Notes: generated by a model not told the origin, from the letters alone. DNA of 64,000 nucleotides from Aliisedimentitalea scapharcae (GCF_045277565.1 NZ_CP123584.1:4154001-4218000); one strand, 5' to 3'. Positions 15,486 through 24,961 are shown, counted from the first letter of the stretch. Numbers and translations are program-made.

Positions 15486-16967
15486 ATGAGTGACTTCGAC
15501 TATGACCTGATCATCATTGGATCCGGCCCCTCGGGCCGGTCCGCCGCCATTCAGGCGGGCAAACTGAAACGCCGGGTTCTGGTCATCGACCGCAAGGACC
15601 GGCTGGGCGGCGTGTCGGTACATACCGGCACCATCCCGTCCAAAACCCTGCGTGAAACCGTGCTGAACCTGTCAGGCTGGCGGGAACGCAGCTTTTACGG
15701 GCGCTCGTACCGCGTCAAGGACCAGATCGAAGCCGAGGACCTAAAGGCGCGGCTGCATATGACGCTGGACCATGAGGTCGATGTTCTGGAACATCAGTTC
15801 AACCGCAACCATGTGGACACGTTGAACGGGCTGGCCAAATTCATAGGCCCGCATGAGATCGAAGTCGCCACCGAAGCGGGCGACACGACCCGTCTGACAG
15901 CATCAAAGTTCCTGATTGCCACGGGCACCCGGACCTATCGCCCGGATTACGTCCCCTTCAACGGCAAGACCGTGGTCGATGGGGACGAATTCCTTGAGAT
16001 GGAAGAAATTCCACGCTCTCTGGTGGTCATTGGTGCCGGTGTGATCGGGGTAGAATATGCCACGATGTTCTCGGCGCTGGATGTGCGGGTGTCGCTGATC
16101 GAGCCGCGCGACAGTTTCCTGGATTTTATCGACCGCACCCTGATTCAGGATTTCACCCATCAGATCCGTGAAAACGGTGTTGACCTGCGGTTGGGGTCGG
16201 CCGTTGAAAAGATCGAAGATGCCGGTGACCATGTCGAAGTCAGCCTGGCCAATGGTCGTCACGTTCGGGGTGAAATGTTGCTGTTCGCCGCCGGGCGCAT
16301 GGGCGCAACTGCCTCGCTCAACCTCGACTCGCTGGGGGTGGAAACCGATCACCGGGGCCGGGTCAGCGTCGATCGCAAGACCTATCAGACCAATGTGCCG
16401 CACATCTATGCCACGGGCGACGTGATCGGTCACCCGTCTTTGGCGTCAACGTCACTGCAACAGGGCCGTGTTGCCGCCTGTCACGCACTGGAAACCCCGT
16501 CGCTGCCGGAAAGCCCCTGGTACCCCTATGGCATCTATTCGGTGCCGGAAATGTCCACCTGCGGCATGTCCGAAGAGGAACTGCACGAACGCGGCATCCC
16601 TTATGAAGTCGGTGTCGCGCGGTTCCGCGAAACATCGCGTGGGCACATCATGGGGCTGGAACACGGCATGTTGAAAATGCTGCTGAGCCTGAAAACCCGC
16701 CGAGTGTTGGGTGTGCAGATCGTTGGCGAAGGCGCGACCGAGCTGATTCACATTGGCCAGGCGGTGATGAACCTGAAGGGGACGGTGGATTATTTTGTCC
16801 AGAACACCTTCAACTATCCGACCCTGGCTGAAGCCTATAAGATCGCCGGCCTGGATGCGTTTAACCGGATGCCGATCCCGGATGAATTCAAGGTCAAGAA
16901 AGCAGCTAAAGTTGCTGAAAAAGTGACAGCTCCCAAGGCTGAAAAGCCTGACAAGGCCGCGGAATAG
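15486..16967 (+). CDS. sthA: soluble pyridine nucleotide transhydrogenase (Si-specific)
   Basis: A FAD enzyme that equilibrates NADPH and NAD+ in the cytosol. The 493-residue product has the FAD-binding GSGPSGRSAA motif (about residues 12-21), a second nucleotide-binding GAGVIGVEYA, the FAD-contacting ATGDVIG, and the C-terminal dimerisation motif QNTFNYPTLAEAY. The redox-active CxxxxC of dihydrolipoamide dehydrogenase is replaced by GGVSVHTGTIPSK with no cysteine, as expected for SthA. An unusual Lys/Ala-rich tail of about 25 residues follows the normal end. It lies 3 bases behind fghA and shares its last base with the next gene's GTG. Confidence 0.93.
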   Translation: MSDFDYDLIIIGSGPSGRSAAIQAGKLKRRVLVIDRKDRLGGVSVHTGTIPSKTLRETVLNLSGWRERSFYGRSYRVKDQIEAEDLKARLHMTLDHEVDVLEHQFNRNHVDTLNGLAKFIGPHEIEVATEAGDTTRLTASKFLIATGTRTYRPDYVPFNGKTVVDGDEFLEMEEIPRSLVVIGAGVIGVEYATMFSALDVRVSLIEPRDSFLDFIDRTLIQDFTHQIRENGVDLRLGSAVEKIEDAGDHVEVSLANGRHVRGEMLLFAAGRMGATASLNLDSLGVETDHRGRVSVDRKTYQTNVPHIYATGDVIGHPSLASTSLQQGRVAACHALETPSLPESPWYPYGIYSVPEMSTCGMSEEELHERGIPYEVGVARFRETSRGHIMGLEHGMLKMLLSLKTRRVLGVQIVGEGATELIHIGQAVMNLKGTVDYFVQNTFNYPTLAEAYKIAGLDAFNRMPIPDEFKVKKAAKVAEKVTAPKAEKPDKAAE

Positions 16968-17422
16968 TGGTGCTGTACATTGATGCGGATGCCTGTCCTG
17001 TCAAACAGGAGGCCGAGCGGGTCGCAACCCGCCACGGACTGAAGATGTTCGTCGTTTCGAACGGTGGGTTGCGACCGTCACAAAACCCACTGGTCGAAAA
17101 CGTGATCGTATCCGAAGGTGCCGATGTGGCCGACATGTGGATTGCCGAGCGCTGCGGCCCCGGTGACGTCGTGGTGACCGGTGACATCCCGCTTGCCGCC
17201 AAGTGTATCGAGGCGGGCGCTCAGGTGCTGCGCCACAATGGCGAGCGATTCACGCAGGCAAATATCGGCCAACAACTGGCCATGCGCGATCTGATGGCCG
17301 ATTTACGCGCTGCCAACCCGCTGGGCGCAGGTGGCGGCGGCAAGCCGTTTTCCAAAGCGGATCGCTCTCGGTTTCTGGATGCCCTGGAACGCGAATTGCG
17401 GGCCGCCAAACGCCCAGGTTGA
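16967..17422 (+). CDS. YaiI/YqxD (DUF188) family protein
   Basis: A 151-residue cytosolic protein of the UPF0178 family, which has a PIN-like fold. Diagnostic motifs are the start LYIDADACPVKQEAERVA, then VTGDIPLAAKCIEAGA, and the C-terminal GAGGGGKPFSKADRSRFL. Candidate acidic metal ligands are the early Asp pair (IDADACP) and the Asp in TGDIPL. The start is one of two adjacent GTGs (16967 or 16970), the first overlapping the sthA stop by one base. It is the last gene of the fghA-sthA transcript. Nuclease activity is suggested by the fold but unproven. Confidence 0.92.
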   Translation: MVLYIDADACPVKQEAERVATRHGLKMFVVSNGGLRPSQNPLVENVIVSEGADVADMWIAERCGPGDVVVTGDIPLAAKCIEAGAQVLRHNGERFTQANIGQQLAMRDLMADLRAANPLGAGGGGKPFSKADRSRFLDALERELRAAKRPG

Positions 17423-17453
17423 TCATCTGGACCAAGGGCTCCCGCCCGCTGTC

Positions 17454-17522
17454 ATTGTTCCTGGAACAATAACAGCCGTTGGGCGTGGCAGCGTCCGGGG
17501 CAAGCCCCGCCCCCTGCCATGG
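17454..17522. repeat. palindromic intergenic repeat, family A copy 2
   Basis: Two nested hairpins. The first is a perfect 8-bp inverted repeat around T17462 (ATTGTTCC / GGAACAAT). The second is an imperfect stem beginning with CCGTTGGGCGTGGCA (17476-17490), closing at TGCCATGG (17515-17522), with a CGGGGC-AA-GCCCCG core. It shares a 15-of-15 arm with the 13.4-kb copy. The position after DUF188 suggests it can also terminate transcription. Confidence 0.7.
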
Positions 17523-17641
17523 CTCATGATCTGTTGAATTCCGTTTGATCGCGAGCGTTTTGCTTGATCCTGCGAGCCTGGCTTGTATCTGTCGGGTGAG
17601 AGACACGCTCCTGTAATGACCAAATTGGAAAGGACACGCCC

Positions 17642-18262
17642 ATGCCCGTCGAAGCCGTCGTGTTTGATATCGGTAATGTGCTGATCGAATGGAAACCGGA
17701 ACGCTTCTATGACGCCGAAATCGGAGAGGCGCGCCGGCGGGCCATGTTTGACGAAGTTGACCTGCATGGCATGAACGATCTGGTGGATCGTGGCCATCAT
17801 TTCACAGACACCGTTTATGACTGGGCTGACAAATACCCAGGTTGGCGCAATGAAATTCGAATGTGGCATGACAATTGGCTGGATCTGGCGACCCCTGCGC
17901 TCCCACATTCTGTACGTCTGATGCGGGCGTTGCGGGCCAAAGGTGTACCCACATTCATTCTGTCCAACATCGGGGTTCAAAACTGGGACATCGCAAAGGC
18001 GGAATACCCGTTCCTCGGAGAATTCGATCGGGCCTATGTCTCGGGTCATATGAAAACCGCAAAACCCGAGCCGGTGATCTATGAAATGGTCGAACAGGAT
18101 TGCGGTATCGCGCCGGCTCGCCTTATCTTTGCCGATGACCGTCAGGACAATATCGACGCCGCAGCCGCGCGTGGGTGGCAGACCCATTTATTTACGCACC
18201 CCCAGCTTTGGGCGGATCGGCTGATGGCAGAAGGTCTATTGAGCACGGAGGACGCCGCATGA
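17642..18262 (+). CDS. HAD family hydrolase
   Basis: A cytosolic phosphatase/dehalogenase-type enzyme of 206 residues. Motif I is VVFDIGNVLIEW with the predicted nucleophile Asp9, motif II is ILSNIG, motif III is the Lys in KTAKPEPVIYE, and motif IV is FADDRQDNIDAA. The small cap is inserted after motif I. The sequence resembles the YihX/epoxide hydrolase N-terminal-like HAD group; the substrate is unknown. Its stop overlaps the start of the ornithine cyclodeaminase-like gene (ATGA), beginning a tightly coupled trio. Confidence 0.9.
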   Translation: MPVEAVVFDIGNVLIEWKPERFYDAEIGEARRRAMFDEVDLHGMNDLVDRGHHFTDTVYDWADKYPGWRNEIRMWHDNWLDLATPALPHSVRLMRALRAKGVPTFILSNIGVQNWDIAKAEYPFLGEFDRAYVSGHMKTAKPEPVIYEMVEQDCGIAPARLIFADDRQDNIDAAAARGWQTHLFTHPQLWADRLMAEGLLSTEDAA

Positions 18263-19176
18263 GTGCCCCATTCATCACATTTGACGACGGCGATGCGCTG
18301 CTCGATTGGGTTGAATACACGCGTGCTCTGGTGTCCGGTCACAGCCTGCCCAAGGCCGAAATCGACGACACGTTTTTGTATCGGGACCCTGACACTCTCC
18401 TAAGCCGCTCGGCCTGGATCGACGGCATGGGGATTGCGGTAAAATCAGCGACAATCTTCCCGCGCAATCCCGACAAAGGAGCACCCATGATCAACGGTGC
18501 GGTCTCCTTGTTTGATGACGCCAATGGCACATTGTCGGCGCTGCTTGATTTTCACCTGGTAACCAAATGGAAAACCGCCGGGGATAGCTTGTTGGGCGCC
18601 CTGAAACTGGCCAACCCGGAAAGCCGTGAGATTCTGATCGTGGGTGCCGGGACCGTGGGTGGATCTCTGATAGACGCCTTTTCGGCCGGTTTTCCGAACG
18701 CACAAATCCGGGTTTGGAACCGAACGCTGCCCAAGGCGCAGGATCTGGTGGACAGCCGCCCAGGGACGCTGGTTGCGCCCCAACTGGAGGCTGCAGTGCG
18801 CGCCGCCGACATCGTCGTCACCGCCACCATGTCATCTACGCCAGTGGTTTTAGGCGATTGGCTGCGCCCCGGACAACATCTGAACATGATCGGTGCCTAT
18901 CGCCCCGACATGCGGGAAACCGACGACACCGCGCTACTGCGCAGCAAGGTCTATGCCGACAGTCTGGATACCACGTTGGATCATATCGGCGAGTTCAAGA
19001 TCCCGTTGGAACAAGGCGTGATTTCACGTGACCACGTTCTGGCCGACTTTTATAGCCTTGACCGTTTCCCCAGCTATAATGCCGATGACATCACGATCTT
19101 CAAAAATGGCGGCGGGGCGCATCTGGACCTGATGACCAGCCACCACATCCTGCAGAAGTGGAAGGAACAGCAATGA
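18259..19176 (+). CDS. ornithine cyclodeaminase / mu-crystallin family protein
   Basis: An NAD(P)-dependent enzyme of 305 residues. The N-terminal substrate domain contains RSAWIDGMGIAVKSATIFPRN, with the family Lys, and the central Rossmann domain has GAGTVGGSLIDAF. The tail carries the metal-free family motif YRPDMRETDD. Members include ornithine cyclodeaminase, alanine dehydrogenase (Ala-DH of archaea) and ketimine reductase, and I cannot choose among them. It overlaps the HAD gene upstream and the alpha/beta hydrolase downstream, each by 4 bases, so all three are probably made together. Confidence 0.9.
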   Translation: MSAPFITFDDGDALLDWVEYTRALVSGHSLPKAEIDDTFLYRDPDTLLSRSAWIDGMGIAVKSATIFPRNPDKGAPMINGAVSLFDDANGTLSALLDFHLVTKWKTAGDSLLGALKLANPESREILIVGAGTVGGSLIDAFSAGFPNAQIRVWNRTLPKAQDLVDSRPGTLVAPQLEAAVRAADIVVTATMSSTPVVLGDWLRPGQHLNMIGAYRPDMRETDDTALLRSKVYADSLDTTLDHIGEFKIPLEQGVISRDHVLADFYSLDRFPSYNADDITIFKNGGGAHLDLMTSHHILQKWKEQQ

Positions 19177-20099
19177 TCTGGGTTCTTGGTGTTCTGATTG
19201 TTGTGGCAGCCATCCCTGTCGTGATCGAACGCCGACGGTCCAGAATGTCGACCCAGATCCGCCAGAACGCTCCGGGACAGTTTGCAACCCTGTCCCTCGG
19301 TCTGACGCATTACCAGTGGATTGGCCCGATCCGAGGGCCGGTTGCGGTATGTGTTCACGGTCTGACCACGCCATCCTTTGTCTGGCAAGGATTGGCAAGC
19401 GGGCTGTCTGCGATGGGGTACCGGGTTCTGGTGTATGATCTGTACGGGCGCGGATACTCGGATCGGCCAACCGGAGAACAGAACCAGGACTTCTTTGTCA
19501 ATCAACTCGAAGAGCTGTTGGCCGATCAGAATGTTGACGATGACTTCACCTTGATCGGCTATTCGATGGGCGGCGCGATCGCGACCGCCTTTGCTTCCCA
19601 ATACCCCAACAGAGTTCGCCAGCTGGTCCTATTGGCTTCGGCGGGGCTGAACACCGACTTTGGTCGCCTGACTGAGATCATACAAAAGGTGCCGCTGATT
19701 GGAGACTGGTTGATGCTGGCCTGTTTTCCCGTTCTCCATCGACGCACCGCCCGCGCAGAAATCGGCCAGCCCAGTTCGGTGCCGGATATCAGCAATCTTA
19801 TGCAGAACGAACTGCGGTACCAAGGTTATGTTCCGGCCGTGCTCGCCGCATTGCGTGGCATCCTGACCAAAGACATGAGCCAGGATCTGCAGAAGGTTCA
19901 CCGCGCGGGCGTGCCGCTGTTGGCGGTTTGGGCCCGCCACGACACGACCATCCCCCTGTCGTCATTGGGTCGACTGACCACTGTCAGTCGATCCGCCAAA
20001 CAGGAGGTCATCGATGACGCGGGGCATGGCCTGGTCTATACACATACCGACGCGGTTTTGGATGCGCTGCGCGAAACATTGCAAGACGGGCTCAACTGA
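19173..20099 (+). CDS. membrane-anchored alpha/beta hydrolase
   Basis: A 308-residue hydrolase whose first ~20 residues (MIWVLGVLIVVAAIPVVIE) form an uncleaved membrane anchor followed by RRRSR, which suggests a cytoplasmic catalytic domain. The catalytic triad candidates are the Ser in IGYSMGGAIA, the Asp in WARHDTTIP and the His in DAGHGLVY; the oxyanion segment is CVHGLTTP. The ATG at 19173 overlaps the upstream stop by 4 bases. Substrate unknown. It ends facing the convergent MFS transporter gene. Confidence 0.88.
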   Translation: MIWVLGVLIVVAAIPVVIERRRSRMSTQIRQNAPGQFATLSLGLTHYQWIGPIRGPVAVCVHGLTTPSFVWQGLASGLSAMGYRVLVYDLYGRGYSDRPTGEQNQDFFVNQLEELLADQNVDDDFTLIGYSMGGAIATAFASQYPNRVRQLVLLASAGLNTDFGRLTEIIQKVPLIGDWLMLACFPVLHRRTARAEIGQPSSVPDISNLMQNELRYQGYVPAVLAALRGILTKDMSQDLQKVHRAGVPLLAVWARHDTTIPLSSLGRLTTVSRSAKQEVIDDAGHGLVYTHTDAVLDALRETLQDGLN

Positions 20100-20126
20100 A
20101 CATCCACCTGTTGTCATACCGCCTAC

Positions 20127-21371
20127 TCAGACGGCAACAACCGCGGATTTGGGACGGTTTTCACGGATCGGAAGGTGAACAATGGCGCTGAACGCACCAA
20201 TGCCAACGCCGATCCACCAGACCAACGTGTAATCGCCATAGATGTCGTACATCCGTCCACCCAGCCAGACCCCCAGAAAGCTGCCCAGCTGGTGGCTGAA
20301 GAAGATGATCCCGTACAGCGTTCCCATATAGCGAACCCCGTAAAGATGCGCGACCAATCCAGACGTCAACGGAACCGTAGCCAACCACATCGATCCCATC
20401 GCAACCGAAAACAGCACAACCGTCGTCGGGGTGATCGGGAGCAGAATGAACAGGCTCGCCGCAAGTGTCCTGCCTGTGTAAATACCCGCCAGCAAGTACT
20501 TCTTGGAAAACCGGTTGCCAGCCCACCCTGCAGTCAGCGTCCCCACGACATTCGCCGCTCCGATCAGAGAAATCGCCACCGCTCCCAGCAAAGAGGTCGA
20601 TGAAACCCCAACATTGTCCAACATACCTCCGGGCAGAATCGGTCCGCACATTTCGGTGACAAAGGCCGGGAAATGCGCTGTGATAAAACCCAACTGATAC
20701 CCACAGCTAAAGAAGCCGACAAAGATCAAAGTATAGGACGGGTCCTTGAACGCCTTGATCAGGATCTGCCCCATGCTTTCCTGCAGTTCCTGTTTGGATG
20801 CAACAATCGGGGCCCGCATGAATGGGAGCGACAGGATGGTTGCAAGAACCGCACCTGCAAACACAACAAAGACCTGCTGCCACGGCAGAAATGTCAGCAA
20901 CCATTCCGCAGCCGGGGCACCCAGGATTTGCCCCACCGATCCGGCCACCGTCACGATTGCCAGCGACATCGACCTATTTTCATCCGAACTGGCGCGTCCG
21001 ACAACGGCCAACACGACCCCGAACCCGGTCCCAGCAATGCCGAACCCCACCAACCACGCATATATTTGATGCTCGAACGGGGTGCTCGACCCGGCCGTCA
21101 ACACAAGGCCCGCTGCATAGGTCAAAGCCCCCAGGATGATCGCCTTGCGATCCCCTATCTTTTCTGCCAGTGCCCCGAATATCGGCTGGCCGATCCCCCA
21201 GGCCAGGTTTTGAACGGCGATTGCCATCGAAAATTCGGTACGCAACCACCCGAATTCAGTCGCAACAGGGATCTGGAACACGCCAAACGACGCGCGCACT
21301 GCAAAATTGATCGTGACGATCAGACACCCCACGATCAAAACCGGGGTGAATAAGGAGTGACCTTTGTCCAT
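20127..21371 (-). CDS. MFS transporter
   Basis: A twelve-segment inner-membrane permease of 414 residues. Major-facilitator features include the loop 2-3 motif FGALAEKIGDRKAI and the matching loop in the second half, GWAGNRFSKKYLL. The start at 21371 (MDKGHSLFTPVLIVG) is preferred over the longer frame because it begins directly before the first membrane helix. By overall pattern it resembles oxalate/formate antiporter-like or monocarboxylate MFS proteins, but the substrate is unassigned. It is divergent from zapE and convergent with the alpha/beta hydrolase. Confidence 0.9.
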   Translation of the reverse strand: MDKGHSLFTPVLIVGCLIVTINFAVRASFGVFQIPVATEFGWLRTEFSMAIAVQNLAWGIGQPIFGALAEKIGDRKAIILGALTYAAGLVLTAGSSTPFEHQIYAWLVGFGIAGTGFGVVLAVVGRASSDENRSMSLAIVTVAGSVGQILGAPAAEWLLTFLPWQQVFVVFAGAVLATILSLPFMRAPIVASKQELQESMGQILIKAFKDPSYTLIFVGFFSCGYQLGFITAHFPAFVTEMCGPILPGGMLDNVGVSSTSLLGAVAISLIGAANVVGTLTAGWAGNRFSKKYLLAGIYTGRTLAASLFILLPITPTTVVLFSVAMGSMWLATVPLTSGLVAHLYGVRYMGTLYGIIFFSHQLGSFLGVWLGGRMYDIYGDYTLVWWIGVGIGAFSAIVHLPIRENRPKSAVVAV

Positions 21372-21532
21372 CGCGCGTCTTTCCGAAAAACTGAAGAACC
21401 AACTTAACGGGTCTGGCAATTGGATCAAATCAGAATTTTTGACGGCCGGGGAAACGAAATTTGAACTGACGCGACGTATCAGGATAACATCGGGCGCTTT
21501 TCTTCATTTGTGGCGCGCGGTATGGCTGGGTC

Positions 21533-22609
21533 ATGTCAAATGTGAATGCGCTTTATCAACAACGAATTGCGGCGGGCGACCTGCGCCCGGACCCTGTGCA
21601 GCAGGACGTCATGCCACAGTTTCAACGGATTGCCGACGGGTTGACCGCTGATCCTGTCAAACGCGGTTTATTCCGCCGCGCTGCGCCACCACCGGCTCCA
21701 AAAGGGTTGTACCTGTGGGGCGGGGTTGGCCGCGGCAAGTCCATGTTGATGGATCTGTTTGTGGACAGCCTGGGCGACATCCCGGTACGCCGGGTGCATT
21801 TTCACGCCTTTATGCAGGAGATCCACAGCGCCATGCACGAGGCCCGTCAACGTGGGGTCGACGATGCCATTGCGCCAGTAGCAGCAGACGTCGCGTCCAG
21901 CGTCCGCCTGTTGGCTTTTGACGAAATGCAGATCACCGATATCACCGATGCGATGATTGTCGGACGCCTCTTCGAAGCCCTGTTTGCAGCGGATGTCGTT
22001 GTCGTGACCACGTCCAACCGGGTGCCAGATGATCTGTATAAGAACGGATTGAATCGGCAGTTGTTCCTGCCGTTTATTGAGCTGATCAAGGGCAAGATGG
22101 AAATCCATGAACTGGCCAGTCCGACGGATTATCGACAGGACCGCCTGCAGGGTTCACAGGTCTATTTCGCGCCCAACGACGCCAGCGCCCGAGCGCAGAT
22201 TTCCGCAGTTTGGACAGATCTGTCAGGAGGCGAGGCCAGCCCGCTGACCCTGGAAGTCAAAGGACGCGAAGTCGTTCTGCCCGCTTTTCGCAACGGCGTG
22301 GGACGAGCCAGCTTTTACGATCTGTGCGGCAAGATGCTGGGACCGGGGGATTACCTGTCCATTGCCCAAGAGGTAAAGGTTCTGGTGCTAGAGGACATCC
22401 CGCGCCTGAGCCGGAACAATTTCAACGAGGCCAAACGCTTTGTCACTCTGATTGATGCACTGTACGAGGCACGGGTACGGCTGATCTGTTCCGCGGCGGC
22501 GCAGCCCGAGATGCTGTACGTCGAAGGCGAGGGCACCTTTGAATTCGAACGTACAGCGTCGCGTCTGCGCGAGATGCAGGACAAGGACTGGGGGCAATCC
22601 GACACCTAA
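21533..22609 (+). CDS. zapE: cell division ATPase ZapE (AFG1 family)
   Basis: An AAA-type ATPase of 358 residues that in Escherichia coli associates with the constricting Z-ring; eukaryotic relatives (AFG1/LACE1) act on mitochondrial proteins. It shows a Walker A GGVGRGKSMLMDLF (about residues 63-76), the characteristic HFHAFMQEIH, a Walker B LLAFDEMQITD, and a sensor segment VVTTSNRVPDDLYKNG. Length and ends are normal. A palindromic repeat separates it from convergent folC. Confidence 0.93.
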   Translation: MSNVNALYQQRIAAGDLRPDPVQQDVMPQFQRIADGLTADPVKRGLFRRAAPPPAPKGLYLWGGVGRGKSMLMDLFVDSLGDIPVRRVHFHAFMQEIHSAMHEARQRGVDDAIAPVAADVASSVRLLAFDEMQITDITDAMIVGRLFEALFAADVVVVTTSNRVPDDLYKNGLNRQLFLPFIELIKGKMEIHELASPTDYRQDRLQGSQVYFAPNDASARAQISAVWTDLSGGEASPLTLEVKGREVVLPAFRNGVGRASFYDLCGKMLGPGDYLSIAQEVKVLVLEDIPRLSRNNFNEAKRFVTLIDALYEARVRLICSAAAQPEMLYVEGEGTFEFERTASRLREMQDKDWGQSDT

Positions 22610-22611
22610 GA

Positions 22612-22676
22612 GAGGGGGCGCTGCCCCCTCGGCCTTGCGGCCTCACCCCCGAGGTATTTGGGACCAGAAAGAAGCG
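22612..22676. repeat. Rhodobacterales-type intergenic repeat, family B copy 1
   Basis: An 8-bp GC-rich stem (GAGGGGGC at 22612-22619, GCCCCCTC at 22623-22630), a second small hairpin (GGCC-TTGC-GGCC), then GAGGTATTT, one variable base, and GGACCAGAAAGAAGC (22651-22675). The last 25 bases match 40313-40337 at 24 positions. It sits between the convergent zapE and folC genes and can serve as their terminator. Similar elements are widespread between genes in this order. Confidence 0.8.
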
Positions 22677-22686
22677 AAACCGGGGG

Positions 22687-23961
22687 TTAACCGTTTTCGC
22701 GCAGGATATGCCCGGCCAGATACAGCGACCCGCAAATCAGAACCCGGGCCTGCGGATCCTGTGCCAGAATGGCGGCAAGCGCGTCGGCTGTGCTGTCAGC
22801 CGTTGCGGTTTGCAAGCCAACCTCGGTTGCGGCGGCGCTGGTTTCTTCGGCGCTGAGCGTATTGATCTCATCCGGGATCGAGATCGCGGCAAGGCTGGTC
22901 GCATGGGCCGCCAGCGGACGCATGTAGCCGGTCACATCCTTGGTATTGAGCATCCCGCAGATCAGATGGGTCGGGCGTGCAGGCAAGTTGCTCAGAACAT
23001 CGGCCAGCGCAATGCCTGCGGCGGCGTTGTGGCCACCATCCAGCCAGAGTTCGGCCTCAGGTGCCATATCGACCAACGGGCCGGTCTTGAGGCGCTGCAT
23101 TCGGGCAGGCCAGACGGCGTTGACCATCGCAGCCTCGCAGGCGGCATCGTCCGCGCCAAGGTGGCGCAGGGCCGCGATTGCCGCTCCGGCGTTCTGAATC
23201 TGATGCGCGCCCAAAAGGGTAGGAAGCGGCAGATCCAGCAAACCGGTTTCGTCCTGATAAATCAGGCGACCACGTTCCTGGCTGACATGCCAGTCCTGTC
23301 CGTGGATCAAAAGCGGCGCACCAAGACGGGTTGCCACGTCTTCGATAACCGCGAGCGCTTCGTCGGGTTGGGGACCGACCACGCAAGGGACACCGCGTTT
23401 GATGATCCCGGCCTTCTCTGCCGCGATTTTGGCGAGTGTATTACCCAGAAATTGCTCGTGATCGATCGAGATGGGGGTGATCACAGTCAACGCGGGCGCG
23501 TCCAGAACATTTGTTGCATCCAGGCGCCCACCCAGACCGACCTCGAGCAGAGTGTAATCGGCAGGTGTTCGGGCAAAAGCCAACAGAGCCGCGCAGGTTG
23601 TGATTTCGAAATAGGTGATGTCGATGCCACCGTTGCTGGCATAACATTCATTCAGAATTTCGGTCAGGTGGTCCTCGCTGATCAGTTCGCCCGCCAGCCG
23701 GATGCGTTCGTGAAACCGTGCCAGATGCGGGGAGGTATAGGCGTGGGCAGATTTGCCCATACCTTCCACCCCTGCGCGGATCATCGCCTGGGTCGACCCC
23801 TTGCCATTGGTTCCAGCCAGGTGAATCACAGGAGGCAGATCGTTCTGCGGGTTCCCCAATGCATCCAGAAGGCGCCAGACACGGTCCAGTGTCAGGTCAA
23901 TGATTTTCGGGTGCAGCGCCATCATCCGGGCGAGAATGGCATCCGATGTCTGTGTGGTCAT
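22687..23961 (-). CDS. folC: bifunctional dihydrofolate/folylpolyglutamate synthase
   Basis: Adds glutamate to dihydropteroate and to tetrahydrofolate in the cytoplasm. The 424-residue protein has the Mur-ligase-type P-loop HLAGTNGKGSTQAM (about residues 46-59), the folate-binding YTSPHLARFHERIRL, an ATP-site VGLGGRLDATNVLD, and C-terminal DGGHNAAA. Its ATG overlaps the accD stop by 4 bases, the usual accD-folC coupling of alphaproteobacteria. Confidence 0.95.
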   Translation of the reverse strand: MTTQTSDAILARMMALHPKIIDLTLDRVWRLLDALGNPQNDLPPVIHLAGTNGKGSTQAMIRAGVEGMGKSAHAYTSPHLARFHERIRLAGELISEDHLTEILNECYASNGGIDITYFEITTCAALLAFARTPADYTLLEVGLGGRLDATNVLDAPALTVITPISIDHEQFLGNTLAKIAAEKAGIIKRGVPCVVGPQPDEALAVIEDVATRLGAPLLIHGQDWHVSQERGRLIYQDETGLLDLPLPTLLGAHQIQNAGAAIAALRHLGADDAACEAAMVNAVWPARMQRLKTGPLVDMAPEAELWLDGGHNAAAGIALADVLSNLPARPTHLICGMLNTKDVTGYMRPLAAHATSLAAISIPDEINTLSAEETSAAATEVGLQTATADSTADALAAILAQDPQARVLICGSLYLAGHILRENG

Positions 23962-24902
23962 TCGGGTTTGGCCTCGGCGGGCTGTTCGTTGGATGGCTGC
24001 GGTATTGCCATTTCGGTTTCATCGGGGGCGGGCAAGTCGCCCTTGATCGCGGGCGGTTGATTCAGCAACATCCGGGTGATGGTGATCAGCTCTTCCCGCA
24101 TTTGCGTGCGTGGCGTTACCCGATCCAACATCCCGTGATCCAGCAGGTATTCAGCGCGCTGGAACCCTTCGGGCAGCTTTTCCCGGATGGTCTGTTCAAT
24201 CACCCGCGGGCCGGCAAAACAGATCAACGCATTGGGTTCCGCGATCTGCACATCCCCCAGCATCGCATAAGAGGCCGTCACCCCGCCGGTGGTTGGGTGG
24301 GTCAGAACCACAATATAAGGCAGGCCTGCTTCCTTGAGCATCTGAATAGCCACAGTGGTGCGTGGCATCTGCATCAAGGACAGGATGCCCTCCTGCATGC
24401 GCGCGCCACCTGCAGCCGAAAACAGGATCAAGGGGCGACCGAGCTCCACGGCCCTTTCGGCGGCGGCAATAATCGCGTTGCCCACATACATGCCCATCGA
24501 CCCACCCATGAAGGAAAAGTCCTGGGCCGCAGCGACGATCGGAGTGCGTCCGATTTCACCGGTGGCAACCAGCATCGCCTCTTTTTCACCCGTGGATTTC
24601 TGTGCCGCCTTCATCCGATCAGGATATTTTTTCTGATCCTTGAATTTCAGAGGATCAGCAGTGGGTTCAGGCACATCGACCTCGGTGAAGATACCGCCAT
24701 CAAACAGCGCATCAAACCGGGCACGCGGTGTGATGCCCATATGATGGCCACAGCTGGTGCAGACGTTCTGGTTGTCGCTGAGTTCGCGGTGGAACAGCAT
24801 GGTCCCGCATTCATCGCATTTCTGCCACAGGTTTTCGGGGACTTCGCGACGCGAAAAGATCGAGTTGATCCGGGGGCGAACGTAATTTGTGATCCAGTTC
24901 AT
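23958..24902 (-). CDS. accD: acetyl-CoA carboxylase carboxyltransferase subunit beta
   Basis: Forms malonyl-CoA with AccA as the first step of fatty acid synthesis. The 314-residue protein begins MNWITNYVRPRINS, preceded by AGAGG. It carries the N-terminal zinc ribbon Cys29, Cys32, Cys48 and Cys51, then the crotonase-fold carboxyltransferase with FSAAGGARMQEG and HPTTGGVTAS. A short, acidic/Pro/Glu-rich tail of about 30 residues ends it, which is variable in the family. folC overlaps downstream. The trp genes that often precede accD are not here; a CPBP protease gene lies upstream on the same strand, 59 bases away. Confidence 0.96.
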   Translation of the reverse strand: MNWITNYVRPRINSIFSRREVPENLWQKCDECGTMLFHRELSDNQNVCTSCGHHMGITPRARFDALFDGGIFTEVDVPEPTADPLKFKDQKKYPDRMKAAQKSTGEKEAMLVATGEIGRTPIVAAAQDFSFMGGSMGMYVGNAIIAAAERAVELGRPLILFSAAGGARMQEGILSLMQMPRTTVAIQMLKEAGLPYIVVLTHPTTGGVTASYAMLGDVQIAEPNALICFAGPRVIEQTIREKLPEGFQRAEYLLDHGMLDRVTPRTQMREELITITRMLLNQPPAIKGDLPAPDETEMAIPQPSNEQPAEAKPE

Positions 24903-24961
24903 GGCGGGCCTCTGCTGGGGCGGTTCTGCGCTCAAATAAGCGTCTGTGACAACAATTGCAA

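Noticed and set aside
22708..24060. 450-codon open frame on the plus strand
   Set aside because: It is antisense to folC and the accD end, both certain genes; its Gln/Arg/Gly-rich translation matches no family and is a by-product of high GC third positions.
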